A DNA stretch of 64,000 nucleotides, taken from assembly GCA_942492225.1 (NCBI GenBank), contig CALODS010000001.1, positions 1 through 64,000 of the forward strand, in the 5' to 3' direction. Positions within the stretch are counted from its first letter, which is position 1. The number at the start of each line of letters is the position of its first letter. The DNA is from JAFGTX01 sp942492225. GTDB taxonomy: Bacteria > Bacillota > Clostridia > Peptostreptococcales > Acidaminobacteraceae. Below the pieces are notes generated by a model. It was not told the origin of the DNA. It was given only the letters and a program-made list of their open reading frames with translations, and did no database searches. Of the stretch, positions 26,202 through 34,380 are shown piece by piece. The position numbers were made by a program, and so were the translations under genes.

Positions 26202-26239
26202 ATATTCATCACCATTAATAGATTAGCCTTTTGGAAATT

Positions 26240-27151
26240 TTATGTCAAATTTTTATCTCTTTGAATAATATAGATAGAAAGGATTATTATTGTTACACCT
26301 ATAAATTTTACAAATGTCAATTGTTCTCTAAAAAATAATATTGCCAATATGATTGAAGTCACTAATTCTAGTACACTAATAACACCTGCTTTTGATAAAT
26401 CTATTCCGATTTCAATGCCCCTAAAATAAAGTACATATGGGAGAACTGAACCAATTAAACAAATTCCTATAGCACTTGCAATAACAACGGTGTTAGAAAA
26501 ATAAGACGCCGTTGTCTTTACATCTATAAAAGGTAGCATCATCAACCCACCAAAAAGAAATGCATAAAAAATAATAGTCAAAGGGTTCATTCTCTTAAGC
26601 AAAATTTTAGTAAAAACGCTCATCATCGAAAATGATATTGCTGCAATAATACCTAATATGACACCTTGTATTGAAAATGATGTCGTGCTTATGACCCCAC
26701 CAGTAATCGCTAACATAGAGCCCAAAAAACATAAAACAATACCTATCATTTTTTCAGAAGTCATCTTTTCTTTAAAAAATGAAACTGACCATATCGTTAA
26801 AAATATCGGCATAGTATAGAGAAGGACACCAGCCTGTGTAACGCCCATCAATTTAACGACAGGATAATACGTAAAATTAAAAATTGATTGTGTTAAAAAT
26901 GCCATTAACAATAACCAGCTAACATCGTTCCACCGAATTTTCAATGAAGAGATTCTACCATTTATCAAGTAAACAAATAGTAAGATGCTACTTCCAAGAA
27001 GCTTAATACAACCAGTCGCTTCAGGTGAAATGCCACTTTCTATCATCACCTTACCAAATATACCTATGGTTCCCCATAATACCGCTGCTGTTGCTATATG
27101 TAGACTTGCCTTTATATCATTATTATTAACCACTAATGTTTGATTGACCAT
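26240..27151 (-). CDS. EamA/DMT transporter under sigma-54 control
   Basis: 303 residues, ten helices in two EamA repeats (AAVLWGTIGIFGKVMIES; FREQLTFVKFIGVTIIILSIY). GAGGTG precedes the ATG. A sigma-54 promoter lies 34-49 nt upstream, and the divergent gene at 27401 encodes a sigma-54 activator, so this exporter is very likely its target. Sigma-54 activators with a PAS domain in Clostridia often govern amino acid catabolism, so an amino acid or related metabolite is a plausible substrate. Confidence 0.9.
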   Translation of the reverse strand: MVNQTLVVNNNDIKASLHIATAAVLWGTIGIFGKVMIESGISPEATGCIKLLGSSILLFVYLINGRISSLKIRWNDVSWLLLMAFLTQSIFNFTYYPVVKLMGVTQAGVLLYTMPIFLTIWSVSFFKEKMTSEKMIGIVLCFLGSMLAITGGVISTTSFSIQGVILGIIAAISFSMMSVFTKILLKRMNPLTIIFYAFLFGGLMMLPFIDVKTTASYFSNTVVIASAIGICLIGSVLPYVLYFRGIEIGIDLSKAGVISVLELVTSIILAILFFREQLTFVKFIGVTIIILSIYIIQRDKNLT

Positions 27152-27184
27152 CGTGCACCTCTTTCATTTAATACTATTATGAAG

Positions 27185-27200
27185 AGCAAATTACATGCCA
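27185..27200 (-). promoter_or_regulatory. Sigma-54 (-24/-12) promoter of the DMT transporter
   Basis: On the minus strand TGGCATGTAATTTGCT, against consensus TGGCAC-R-N4-TTGCW: one mismatch, and GG-N10-GC spacing exact. Transcription would start near 27173, about 20 nt before the ATG at 27151. Confidence 0.85.
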
Positions 27201-27295
27201 ACTTCTATAGATAAATCATTCGTTTTAGTTTAAATAATGATGTAAATTACCCTGTTTACTATTGATGATGAAAAAGATATACTATTTATAAATCG

Positions 27296-27318
27296 AATTC
27301 AACTTATAAATTTGAATT
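27296..27318. promoter_or_regulatory. Candidate activator site (inverted repeat 1)
   Basis: AATTCAA-N9-TTGAATT, perfect 7-bp arms, about 100 nt upstream of the -24 element, the usual place for an enhancer-binding protein. Confidence 0.45.
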
Positions 27319-27343
27319 ATCGAGTTACTATTAACTTATTCAT

Positions 27344-27369
27344 GTTGATATTTGTATTATTATATCAAC
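27344..27369. promoter_or_regulatory. Candidate activator or autoregulatory site (inverted repeat 2)
   Basis: GTTGATAT-N10-ATATCAAC, perfect 8-bp arms, about 145 nt upstream of the -24 element and 31 nt before the activator start codon. Confidence 0.5.
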
Positions 27370-27400
27370 TTAAGTTATATTTAACTCAAAAGGAGATTCT

Positions 27401-28774
27401 ATGATATCAGATCAATCATTTTTTAAAGAAGTTATTGAACAATCTCATGATGAAATTTACGTTTGTGATGGTAACGGCGTTACGATCTACTGCAATAAAA
27501 TATTTGAACAAAACTATGGTATCAAACGTGAAGATATGATTGGTAAAAAAGCTAGTTACCTCGTCGAAAATGGTTATTCCAACCACACGCCTGTTCCAGA
27601 AGTAATTGCTACTAAAAAAACAGTCACAACACCACAAAAAACAATCACAGGTAAAATTTTAATTGTAACAGCAACACCTCATTTTGATGCCGCTGGCGAC
27701 ATTGATTATATCATTGAAAACTGTCGAGACATCACTGAATTAGAACTTGTAAAAAAACAATTAACAGAAAAAGAATTGGAACTTGCGCGAGTAAAACATG
27801 AACTTGACACTAAAGAGCATTCTTCCATTAATATTTTAAATGCATTTGAAAGTGAACCAATGAAACGCATATCAACAATGGTAAAAAAAATAGCACCGAC
27901 GGATGTTACTGTCCTTATCCAAGGAGAATCAGGCACAGGGAAAACATATATTGCTAAGACCATCCACGAATTAAGTCAGCGACGCAACCATCCCTTTATC
28001 AGCATTAATTGTTCCAGTATTCCAGAAAGTTTGTTTGAATCAGAACTTTTTGGCTATGTGAGTGGTGCTTTTACAGGTGCAACAAGTAAGGGGAAAGTTG
28101 GTCTTATAGAACTTGCCAATGGGGGTACACTATTTCTTGATGAAATTGGAGAAATTCCGTTACAACTACAAGGAAAATTATTACAAGTTCTTCAAGAGCG
28201 TAAATTTACACCTGTCGGTAGCGTAAAAGAAAAAAATATCAATATTCGAATCATCACAGCAACCAATCAGCCCCTTGAACAAAGAATAAAAGAACAACGT
28301 TTTCGTGAAGATTTATTCTATCGTTTAAATGTAGTATCACTTACAATGCCTGCTTTACGGCATAGGAATAACGATATTGAAGGACTTGCAATACACTTTT
28401 TAAAATTATATACGCTTCAATATAATATCAGCCGTTATTTCGACCCTCAGGTCTTAGATACACTAAAAGCATATAGTTGGCCTGGAAATATAAGAGAACT
28501 CGAAAACTTGATACAGCATCTTGTCATAATGGCAAGTGATGAAAAAATAATATTGGCCGATTTACCAAGTAAAATATGTGCCCAAAATGATAAGAATATG
28601 TTCAAACACCAACAGATGGATTTTAATATACTCACTGAACAATACGAACGACATCTATTAGAAGAGAGCCTTAAATTTAACAAAAGTAGTTACAAAATCG
28701 CACAACATCTTAATATCAGTCAAACAAAAGCTTCACGTCTTTTAAGAAAGTATCATTTAACCATTTCAAAATAG
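27401..28774 (+). CDS. Sigma-54-dependent transcriptional activator (PAS-AAA+-HTH)
   Basis: 457 residues. PAS domain at about 5-120 (ILVTATPHFDAAGDID; C-terminal NCRDITELE), AAA+ at about 145-380 with Walker A GESGTGKT, the sigma-54 contact loop GAFTGA, Walker B GGTLFLDEIGEI and the R-finger region FREDLFYRLNVV. A Fis-type HTH closes the protein (KIAQHLNISQTKASRLLRKY). It remodels the closed sigma-54 polymerase complex. AAAGGAG precedes the ATG. Divergent from the DMT gene with the -24/-12 promoter. The PAS domain may bind the inducer; it has no receiver, so no kinase is needed. Confidence 0.95.
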   Translation: MISDQSFFKEVIEQSHDEIYVCDGNGVTIYCNKIFEQNYGIKREDMIGKKASYLVENGYSNHTPVPEVIATKKTVTTPQKTITGKILIVTATPHFDAAGDIDYIIENCRDITELELVKKQLTEKELELARVKHELDTKEHSSINILNAFESEPMKRISTMVKKIAPTDVTVLIQGESGTGKTYIAKTIHELSQRRNHPFISINCSSIPESLFESELFGYVSGAFTGATSKGKVGLIELANGGTLFLDEIGEIPLQLQGKLLQVLQERKFTPVGSVKEKNINIRIITATNQPLEQRIKEQRFREDLFYRLNVVSLTMPALRHRNNDIEGLAIHFLKLYTLQYNISRYFDPQVLDTLKAYSWPGNIRELENLIQHLVIMASDEKIILADLPSKICAQNDKNMFKHQQMDFNILTEQYERHLLEESLKFNKSSYKIAQHLNISQTKASRLLRKYHLTISK

Positions 28775-28795
28775 GCCATAAGGCCTATTTTTTTA
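28770..28795 (+). terminator. Terminator of the sigma-54 activator gene
   Basis: AATAGGCC, loop ATAA, GGCCTATT followed by T6, right after the stop at 28774. Confidence 0.85.
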
Positions 28796-28810
28796 GTTGC
28801 GTTTGCAACT
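28795..28810. promoter_or_regulatory. MarR operator 1
   Basis: AGTTGC-GTTT-GCAACT, perfect 6-bp arms, covering the -35 box of the marR-ABC promoter. Confidence 0.75.
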
Positions 28811-28825
28811 TATTATGTATATAAT
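28797..28825 (+). promoter_or_regulatory. Promoter of the marR-ABC operon
   Basis: TTGCGT (28797-28802), 17 nt, TATAAT (28820-28825). It is bracketed by the two MarR palindromes. Confidence 0.75.
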
Positions 28826-28827
28826 AT

Positions 28828-28843
28828 AGTTGCAAATGCAACT
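28828..28843. promoter_or_regulatory. MarR operator 2
   Basis: AGTTGC-AAAT-GCAACT with the flanking T/A extending the palindrome to 18 nt; covers the expected +1. Its centre is 33 nt from operator 1, about three helical turns, so two dimers would bind the same face. Confidence 0.75.
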
Positions 28844-28860
28844 AAAGTAGAAAGGAGCTG

Positions 28861-28878
28861 GATTTCTTTTGAAATCCT
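28861..28878 (+). promoter_or_regulatory. Hairpin between the Shine-Dalgarno and start codon of marR
   Basis: GGATTTC-TTTT-GAAATCC (starting at 28860) separates AAAGGAG (28851-28857) from the ATG at 28887, leaving a 29-nt gap that the 7-bp stem would shorten when folded. Confidence 0.5.
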
Positions 28879-28886
28879 AAACGATT

Positions 28887-29351
28887 ATGGACAGACAATT
28901 ATTTGGGAAGCACTACTCCCTTTTGCACCGCTATAAACGGATCATTATAAGTCATCAATTTGAAGATTGTGGCATTGGTTCAGGACAATATATGTTTCTC
29001 ATGCATATCAACGATAATGAAGGCCTCAGCCAAAAAGAGCTAACAAAATTAATCCGAATTGATAAAGCTACAACAACAAAGGCAATAAAAAAACTACAAG
29101 AAGATGGCTACGTTAAGACAACTTGCTGCTGTCATGATAAAAGATTACATGAATTATATTTAACCGAAAAAGGGAAAAATATTATTCCTAAACTTCAAAA
29201 GATAATAGATGCTTTTTACGATACTCTATTTGAAGGTGTTTCAAATGAAGATTTAGAAGAGTATTTACGCATTGGAAGCATAATGGAAGAAAATTTATGT
29301 AAAGCAGTAGAACAAATTAAAGAGGAGAAATGCTGTGATGACAAAGAATAA
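28887..29351 (+). CDS. MarR-family repressor of the ABC exporter
   Basis: 154 residues. Winged helix-turn-helix at about 35-105 (LSQKELTKLIRIDKATTTKAIKKL; wing CCCHDKRLHELYLTEKG). Three consecutive cysteines directly precede the DKR wing motif, and a CC pair sits near the C-terminus (EEKCCDDKE), which suggests thiol or metal sensing; this is inference. It lies downstream of two AGTTGC-N4-GCAACT palindromes and overlaps the first ABC gene by 17 nt, so it most likely autoregulates the operon. The start is fixed by an in-frame TAA at 28878. Confidence 0.92.
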   Translation: MDRQLFGKHYSLLHRYKRIIISHQFEDCGIGSGQYMFLMHINDNEGLSQKELTKLIRIDKATTTKAIKKLQEDGYVKTTCCCHDKRLHELYLTEKGKNIIPKLQKIIDAFYDTLFEGVSNEDLEEYLRIGSIMEENLCKAVEQIKEEKCCDDKE

Positions 29352-31110
29352 AGACACTTATAAGCATATACAACCATTTATAAAAAAGAATATTGGATGG
29401 TATCTCTTTGGTGTAATTCTACTCATTGTAGTAGATGCACTCCAACTTGTAACACCACTTATTATTGGTCAGTTCACAGATGACTTAAATACAGGTACAT
29501 TGACTCAAGAGAAAATATTAACGTATATCTTGTATCTCATGGCGATTGCAACTGCAGTTGCCCTTGGTCGATTCGGATGGCGTATGACGATTATTGCCAC
29601 CAGCAAAAAAATGGCTTTTGATCTCCGTAATAAAGTATTTATTCACCTAGAAAACATGTCACAGCAATATTTTCATACCCATACAACGGGTGATTTAATG
29701 GCCCATGCAACAAATGATATCGCCACAATACGAATGGCTTTTGGTCAAGGGACGATTATGATTGTTGATTCGCTATTTATGGCAACAATGACCATTACAT
29801 TAATGAGTATTCGACTTAGTCCAAAACTTACATTGGTGGCATTAATGCCCTTACCTCTTATTACAATTATGGTATTTTTCATTTCTAAAACGATGAGATT
29901 ACGATTCAAACAAGTACAAGAAGCATTTTCAAATTTAACCGAAAGAGCACAAGAATCTTTTTCAGGTATTCGCATTATAAAATCATTTGTACAAGAAGAA
30001 AAAGAATTAAACGATTTTAATACAGTGAATCAAGAAAACTTTGATAAGAACATGTCTCTTGTAACTCTTCAAGGTATTGCTTTTAGACTGGTTGCATTGG
30101 TTTCCATGTTTAGTGTCATAATCGCTATTTTTTATGGTGGTAACATGGTCATCAACAATCAATTAACTATTGGAGAATTGGTTGCTTTCCTTTCCTATAT
30201 CGGAATGCTAACTTGGCCTATGATGGCCTTTGGATTTGTTTATAATTTACTTCAAAGAGGACTTGTATCCTTAACTAGAATCAATAACATTCTGAACACA
30301 CCTGAAGATGTGATGGATGATTTTTCAAAATTGACACCAACTACTGATAAGGAATCCATTACACCCTCTGTTGCATTTAATAATTTATCATTTAAATACC
30401 CTGATACTGATAAAGAAGTTCTAAAAAATATAACTTTCAATATTGAGGCTGGCCAAACACTTGGCATTGTAGGCAAAACAGGCGCTGGAAAAACAACACT
30501 CGCAAATCTAATTCTCAGACTTTACAACGTTCCTGACAATAGCATTTTTATTGGTGGCAAAGACGTTAATACATTAGCCATCCAAAGTGTTCGAAATATA
30601 ATTGGATATGTTCCTCAAGATAATTATCTATTTTCAAAATCTGTATCAGAAAATATTGGATTTTCTCTAAAGGATACACCACAGACAGTTATTGAAGACA
30701 CAGCTAAAATTGCATCTGTTCACGAAGAGATAATCAGTTTTCCTAACGGGTACAATACTGAAATAGGCGAACGAGGTGTCACAATGTCTGGTGGACAAAA
30801 ACAAAGAACGTCAATAGCCCGTGCACTAACTAAAAAACCAGGTATTCTTGTCTTGGATGACTCCCTTTCTGCTGTTGATACGAAAACAGAAGAACACATC
30901 CTCGAGCATCTTAAAACTACTTATAAAGAACAAACAACGATTATTATTGCCCATCGTATTGCGACACTTAAACATGCTGATCATATTATCGTACTAGACA
31001 ATGCTGTTATTTCGGAATCTGGCACGCATCAAGAACTCATTAGTAATAATGGACTCTATGCTGATTTATTCGAAAAGCAATTATTAGAAGAAAAACTTAG
31101 TGAAAGGTAG
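29335..31110 (+). CDS. ABC multidrug exporter subunit, degenerate ATPase (BmrC/LmrC-like)
   Basis: 591 residues: six-helix transmembrane domain (about 1-310) fused to an ATPase (345-591). Walker A is GKTGAGKTT and the signature MSGGQKQR. Walker B ends ILVLDDS with Asp in place of the catalytic Glu, as in the degenerate site of heterodimeric exporters such as TM287, BmrC and LmrC. Starts with GTG at 29335 or ATG at 29338 after AGGAG. Pairs with the next gene, 9 nt downstream. Confidence 0.93.
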   Translation: MMTKNKDTYKHIQPFIKKNIGWYLFGVILLIVVDALQLVTPLIIGQFTDDLNTGTLTQEKILTYILYLMAIATAVALGRFGWRMTIIATSKKMAFDLRNKVFIHLENMSQQYFHTHTTGDLMAHATNDIATIRMAFGQGTIMIVDSLFMATMTITLMSIRLSPKLTLVALMPLPLITIMVFFISKTMRLRFKQVQEAFSNLTERAQESFSGIRIIKSFVQEEKELNDFNTVNQENFDKNMSLVTLQGIAFRLVALVSMFSVIIAIFYGGNMVINNQLTIGELVAFLSYIGMLTWPMMAFGFVYNLLQRGLVSLTRINNILNTPEDVMDDFSKLTPTTDKESITPSVAFNNLSFKYPDTDKEVLKNITFNIEAGQTLGIVGKTGAGKTTLANLILRLYNVPDNSIFIGGKDVNTLAIQSVRNIIGYVPQDNYLFSKSVSENIGFSLKDTPQTVIEDTAKIASVHEEIISFPNGYNTEIGERGVTMSGGQKQRTSIARALTKKPGILVLDDSLSAVDTKTEEHILEHLKTTYKEQTTIIIAHRIATLKHADHIIVLDNAVISESGTHQELISNNGLYADLFEKQLLEEKLSER

Positions 31111-31119
31111 GTGACATAA

Positions 31120-33168
31120 ATGGACCAAAATTTTAGCAAAGAAAAAGATATTCAACAGTCTTTTGATTGGCAAATTATCAAAAGACTCTATATCTATCTG
31201 AAACCTAGACTATACCTGTTCATTCTGTGTATTATTCTTATTGTTGGTATGACTGCAATTGACTTATCTATTCCCTATTTTACAAAAGTAGCGATTGATG
31301 ATTATATTGTTGGACATAAAAAAACAATGATGATTGTAAATGAACCAATAGCCACTGATGACATTGAATTTAATGGTGCATATTACCATCGATTAGAAAA
31401 TGAATCCTCTAATAGTGATTCTTTATCAGTAGATAACACGCGACAAATCATCAGGATTGAACAAGTTAACTACCTTATTAATCCAATTGCGATTGCGTTA
31501 GATCAATATGAAGAGAACTCGGATCAATATAATAAATTGGTCAAAGATAATGGTAGCCCTCTTAGCAAAACAGACTATCAATTATTCAGAGATAAAGATC
31601 AGTTAAATCTTCTAAGCATTGCTCTTTTACTCGCGGGTTTACTATTAATAAATTTTGTCCTCGGTTTTTTAAATATGGTTGTCTTAAATTATGGTAGCCA
31701 AAAAATAATTTATCAAATTCGTTCAGATTTATTTGCACATATTCAATCACAATCATTAAGTTTTTTTGACAAGAATCCTGTTGGACGTCTGGTTACTCGG
31801 GTTACAAATGATATTGAAAATATTTCTAAAATGTTCACAGATGTTCTTGTAACAGCATTAAAGGATTTATTCCTTATTATTGGCACAATAGTAGTAATGG
31901 TTGGAATGAACCCCAAACTCGCTTTTATTGCACTTTCTACTATGCCCATTGTTTTAGGTGCTGCTTATATTTTTAGAATAAAAGCACGTGAAGTCCAACG
32001 TCGTGTTAAAACGACCCTTGCAAGAATCAATTCAACACTTGCTGAAAACATAAATGGAATGAAAATTATACAGCTATTTAATAGAGAAGCTCTTACTTAT
32101 AGTGAGTTTGAAAGCATTAATAAAGAACACTTAGAAGCAAATATTGAAGAGACAAGATTGTTTGCAATCTTTAGACCTAGCATGAATTTAATTTATACGA
32201 TTTCCTTATCACTCATTATCTGGTATGGTGGAGGGCAATCCATTCAAAATGCAATCGAACTTGGTATTATCGTTGCATTTACCCAGTATATCAATCAGTT
32301 CTTTAGACCAATATTTGATTTAGCTGAAAAATTTAATATATTCCAATCCGCTATGGCTTCTAGTGAAAGAATATTTTTACTTCTTGAATCAGATACTGAA
32401 ATAAAAACACTGGAAAATCCCAAAACATTTGATAAGAACTTCAAAGGTGAATTAGCATTTGAAGATGTCTGGTTTTCTTATAACAATGACGATAACTATG
32501 TTTTAAAGGGTATTAATTTCAATATTAAACAAGGTGAAACAATTGCTCTTGTGGGTGCGACTGGATCTGGAAAAACAACAATCATCAGTCTATTGAATAG
32601 ATTTTATGATATACAACGTGGCCAAATAAAAGTAGATGGTATTGATATCCGAACCGTCGATAAAAAAGAATTAAGGTCAAAAATTGGCATTGTATTACAA
32701 GATGTATTCTTATTTGCTGGTGATATCAAAGGCAATATCACACTTAACACAGATATACCAATGGATAAAGTTGAAGAAATCGCAACCTATGTTAATGCTG
32801 ATCACTTCATCCAACAATTACCCTCTAAATATAATGAAGCTGTTAAAGAGAGAGGAAGTACACTTTCTGCTGGACAAAGACAATTACTTTCTTTTGCAAG
32901 AGCTTTAGCATTTGATCCAGAAGTTCTTATTCTTGATGAAGCAACCTCAAATATAGATACTGAAACAGAATTGTTAATTCAGAATGCAATAGAAAAATTA
33001 GTGAAAAATCGTACAACCATCATTGTTGCACACCGTTTATCTACAATAAAAAATGCCGATAAGATCATCGTTATGCATAAAGGTGAAATTAAAGAAATGG
33101 GCGATCATGATACTTTGATTCGACAAGGTGGGCTATATAACGACTTATATCAATTGCAATATCAATAA
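31120..33168 (+). CDS. ABC multidrug exporter subunit, catalytic ATPase with extracellular insertion (BmrD/LmrD-like)
   Basis: 682 residues. After helix 1 there is a roughly 100-residue polar insertion (about 65-165) before helix 2, as in BmrD/LmrD. The ATPase (about 440-680) has Walker A GATGSGKTT, Walker B VLILDEATS with the catalytic Glu, and signature LSAGQRQ, which departs from LSGGQ. The two subunits therefore complement each other: one canonical and one degenerate ATP site. Expected substrates are hydrophobic drugs or peptides. AGGTGA precedes the ATG. Confidence 0.93.
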   Translation: MDQNFSKEKDIQQSFDWQIIKRLYIYLKPRLYLFILCIILIVGMTAIDLSIPYFTKVAIDDYIVGHKKTMMIVNEPIATDDIEFNGAYYHRLENESSNSDSLSVDNTRQIIRIEQVNYLINPIAIALDQYEENSDQYNKLVKDNGSPLSKTDYQLFRDKDQLNLLSIALLLAGLLLINFVLGFLNMVVLNYGSQKIIYQIRSDLFAHIQSQSLSFFDKNPVGRLVTRVTNDIENISKMFTDVLVTALKDLFLIIGTIVVMVGMNPKLAFIALSTMPIVLGAAYIFRIKAREVQRRVKTTLARINSTLAENINGMKIIQLFNREALTYSEFESINKEHLEANIEETRLFAIFRPSMNLIYTISLSLIIWYGGGQSIQNAIELGIIVAFTQYINQFFRPIFDLAEKFNIFQSAMASSERIFLLLESDTEIKTLENPKTFDKNFKGELAFEDVWFSYNNDDNYVLKGINFNIKQGETIALVGATGSGKTTIISLLNRFYDIQRGQIKVDGIDIRTVDKKELRSKIGIVLQDVFLFAGDIKGNITLNTDIPMDKVEEIATYVNADHFIQQLPSKYNEAVKERGSTLSAGQRQLLSFARALAFDPEVLILDEATSNIDTETELLIQNAIEKLVKNRTTIIVAHRLSTIKNADKIIVMHKGEIKEMGDHDTLIRQGGLYNDLYQLQYQ

Positions 33169-33180
33169 TATTCCACTAAA

Positions 33181-33212
33181 AAAAGATTGTCCATGGACAA
33201 TCTTTTTTTATA
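33181..33212 (+). terminator. Terminator of the marR-ABC operon
   Basis: Perfect AGATTGTCCA / TGGACAATCT stem flanked by A and T runs; bidirectional, as the convergent GGDEF gene ends at 33208. Confidence 0.85.
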
Positions 33213-34296
33213 TATATATTTTTTTCATTTCTTTTTTTTGTGCATACATGCGTTCATCTGACTTAGACAATAGAGCATCTAGTAGTACCCCTTCATCTGG
33301 AAATTGAACCAATCCATAACTAAACTTTGGAAACAATTCTATTGAATTACTGATGACTCTCTGTTTGACTAAATCTTCTTCAAGTTGAATTAATCTTCTT
33401 TTGGCCGCTTCAATTGAAGATTCAAAGAGACAAATCATAAACTCGTCGCCGCCATATCGACCTGCAAATTCATTGCCTACAAGCATAGAAATAACACTTG
33501 AACTAAATTTTATGATGAGCTCATCTCCTACTGAATGTCCATGAAGGTCATTGGCTATTTTCAAATCATCTAAATCAATTTCGCATAAAACAAAAGGATT
33601 ATCCAACTGTTTTAGATGCTCAATGATAACTTCATCAAAATAACTTCTATTATAAAGTTTCGTCAAATAATCATGCCTCGAATGATAGACAACTCGCTCT
33701 CTTAAATGTTGCTGTTTCATTATACCATTAATATGATTCATCATATATTCTAGAAAAATTCGATCGTTTTCAGAGAAAACATTGTTTCTCAATGAATCAA
33801 TACAAACAACTCCAATTAATTTTTCTCCAACTTTTAGCGGAGCTGTAATTTGAGATTGTATATAACTTCCACGTTTTTGCGTTTCAACTGTATTGTCGTC
33901 TTTTAGGAGTCCTTTTAAATCATTGATAATAATAACGTTATCTAAAATACCCCCTAATTTATGATAAATAAAGGATTCATTAAATGGTATTCTAAAACTT
34001 TCTATATGTAGTTCACTAAAGCCTAAATGAGCATGGGCAGATAAGAAACCTTCTTCATCAAGCATTAATATACTCCCAAGCGTGGCATCTGGAATTAATT
34101 CAATACATTTTTCTAAAATATATTGAAAACCTTCATCAGAAGTTTCCATATCCATCATATGGTTAGATATATCTATGGCTGCATCGCGAAGCTTCACAAT
34201 CTCTTCATATCGCTTTTCACTTTTTCTATGATGTACCAGCAAGTACATCACCACAAGAGTCAGTAGTGCCACTATAGCATGTTCCATAATTTCCAT
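33208..34296 (-). CDS. Membrane-anchored GAF-GGDEF diguanylate cyclase
   Basis: About 362 residues. One N-terminal transmembrane helix (HAIVALLTLVVMYLLVH), a GAF domain at about 45-195 (KVGEKLIGVVCIDSL) and GGDEF at about 200-360 (HDYLTKLYNRSYFDE, CEIDLDDLKIANDLHGHSVG, active site GRYGGDEFMICLF). It should synthesise cyclic-di-GMP in response to a ligand of the GAF domain. Start 34296 follows GAGGTG; an upstream ATG at 34329 has no ribosome site. Confidence 0.93.
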   Translation of the reverse strand: MEIMEHAIVALLTLVVMYLLVHHRKSEKRYEEIVKLRDAAIDISNHMMDMETSDEGFQYILEKCIELIPDATLGSILMLDEEGFLSAHAHLGFSELHIESFRIPFNESFIYHKLGGILDNVIIINDLKGLLKDDNTVETQKRGSYIQSQITAPLKVGEKLIGVVCIDSLRNNVFSENDRIFLEYMMNHINGIMKQQHLRERVVYHSRHDYLTKLYNRSYFDEVIIEHLKQLDNPFVLCEIDLDDLKIANDLHGHSVGDELIIKFSSSVISMLVGNEFAGRYGGDEFMICLFESSIEAAKRRLIQLEEDLVKQRVISNSIELFPKFSYGLVQFPDEGVLLDALLSKSDERMYAQKKEMKKIYI

Positions 34297-34339
34297 ATAA
34301 AACACCTCATTTGTATTGTACCCTTCCAAATAATAAAAA

Positions 34340-34369
34340 TAACTCTATGACTATTATATCATAGAGTTA
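34340..34369 (-). terminator. Terminator of fbp
   Basis: TAACTCTATGA / TCATAGAGTTA, 11 bp, with a T-rich tract on the minus strand. Confidence 0.8.
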
Positions 34370-34380
34370 CTCGAATTATT

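Noticed and set aside
29110..29150. Zinc-finger in the MarR wing
   Set aside because: A CCC triplet alone does not make a recognised zinc-binding fold; only a thiol/metal-sensing suggestion is kept.
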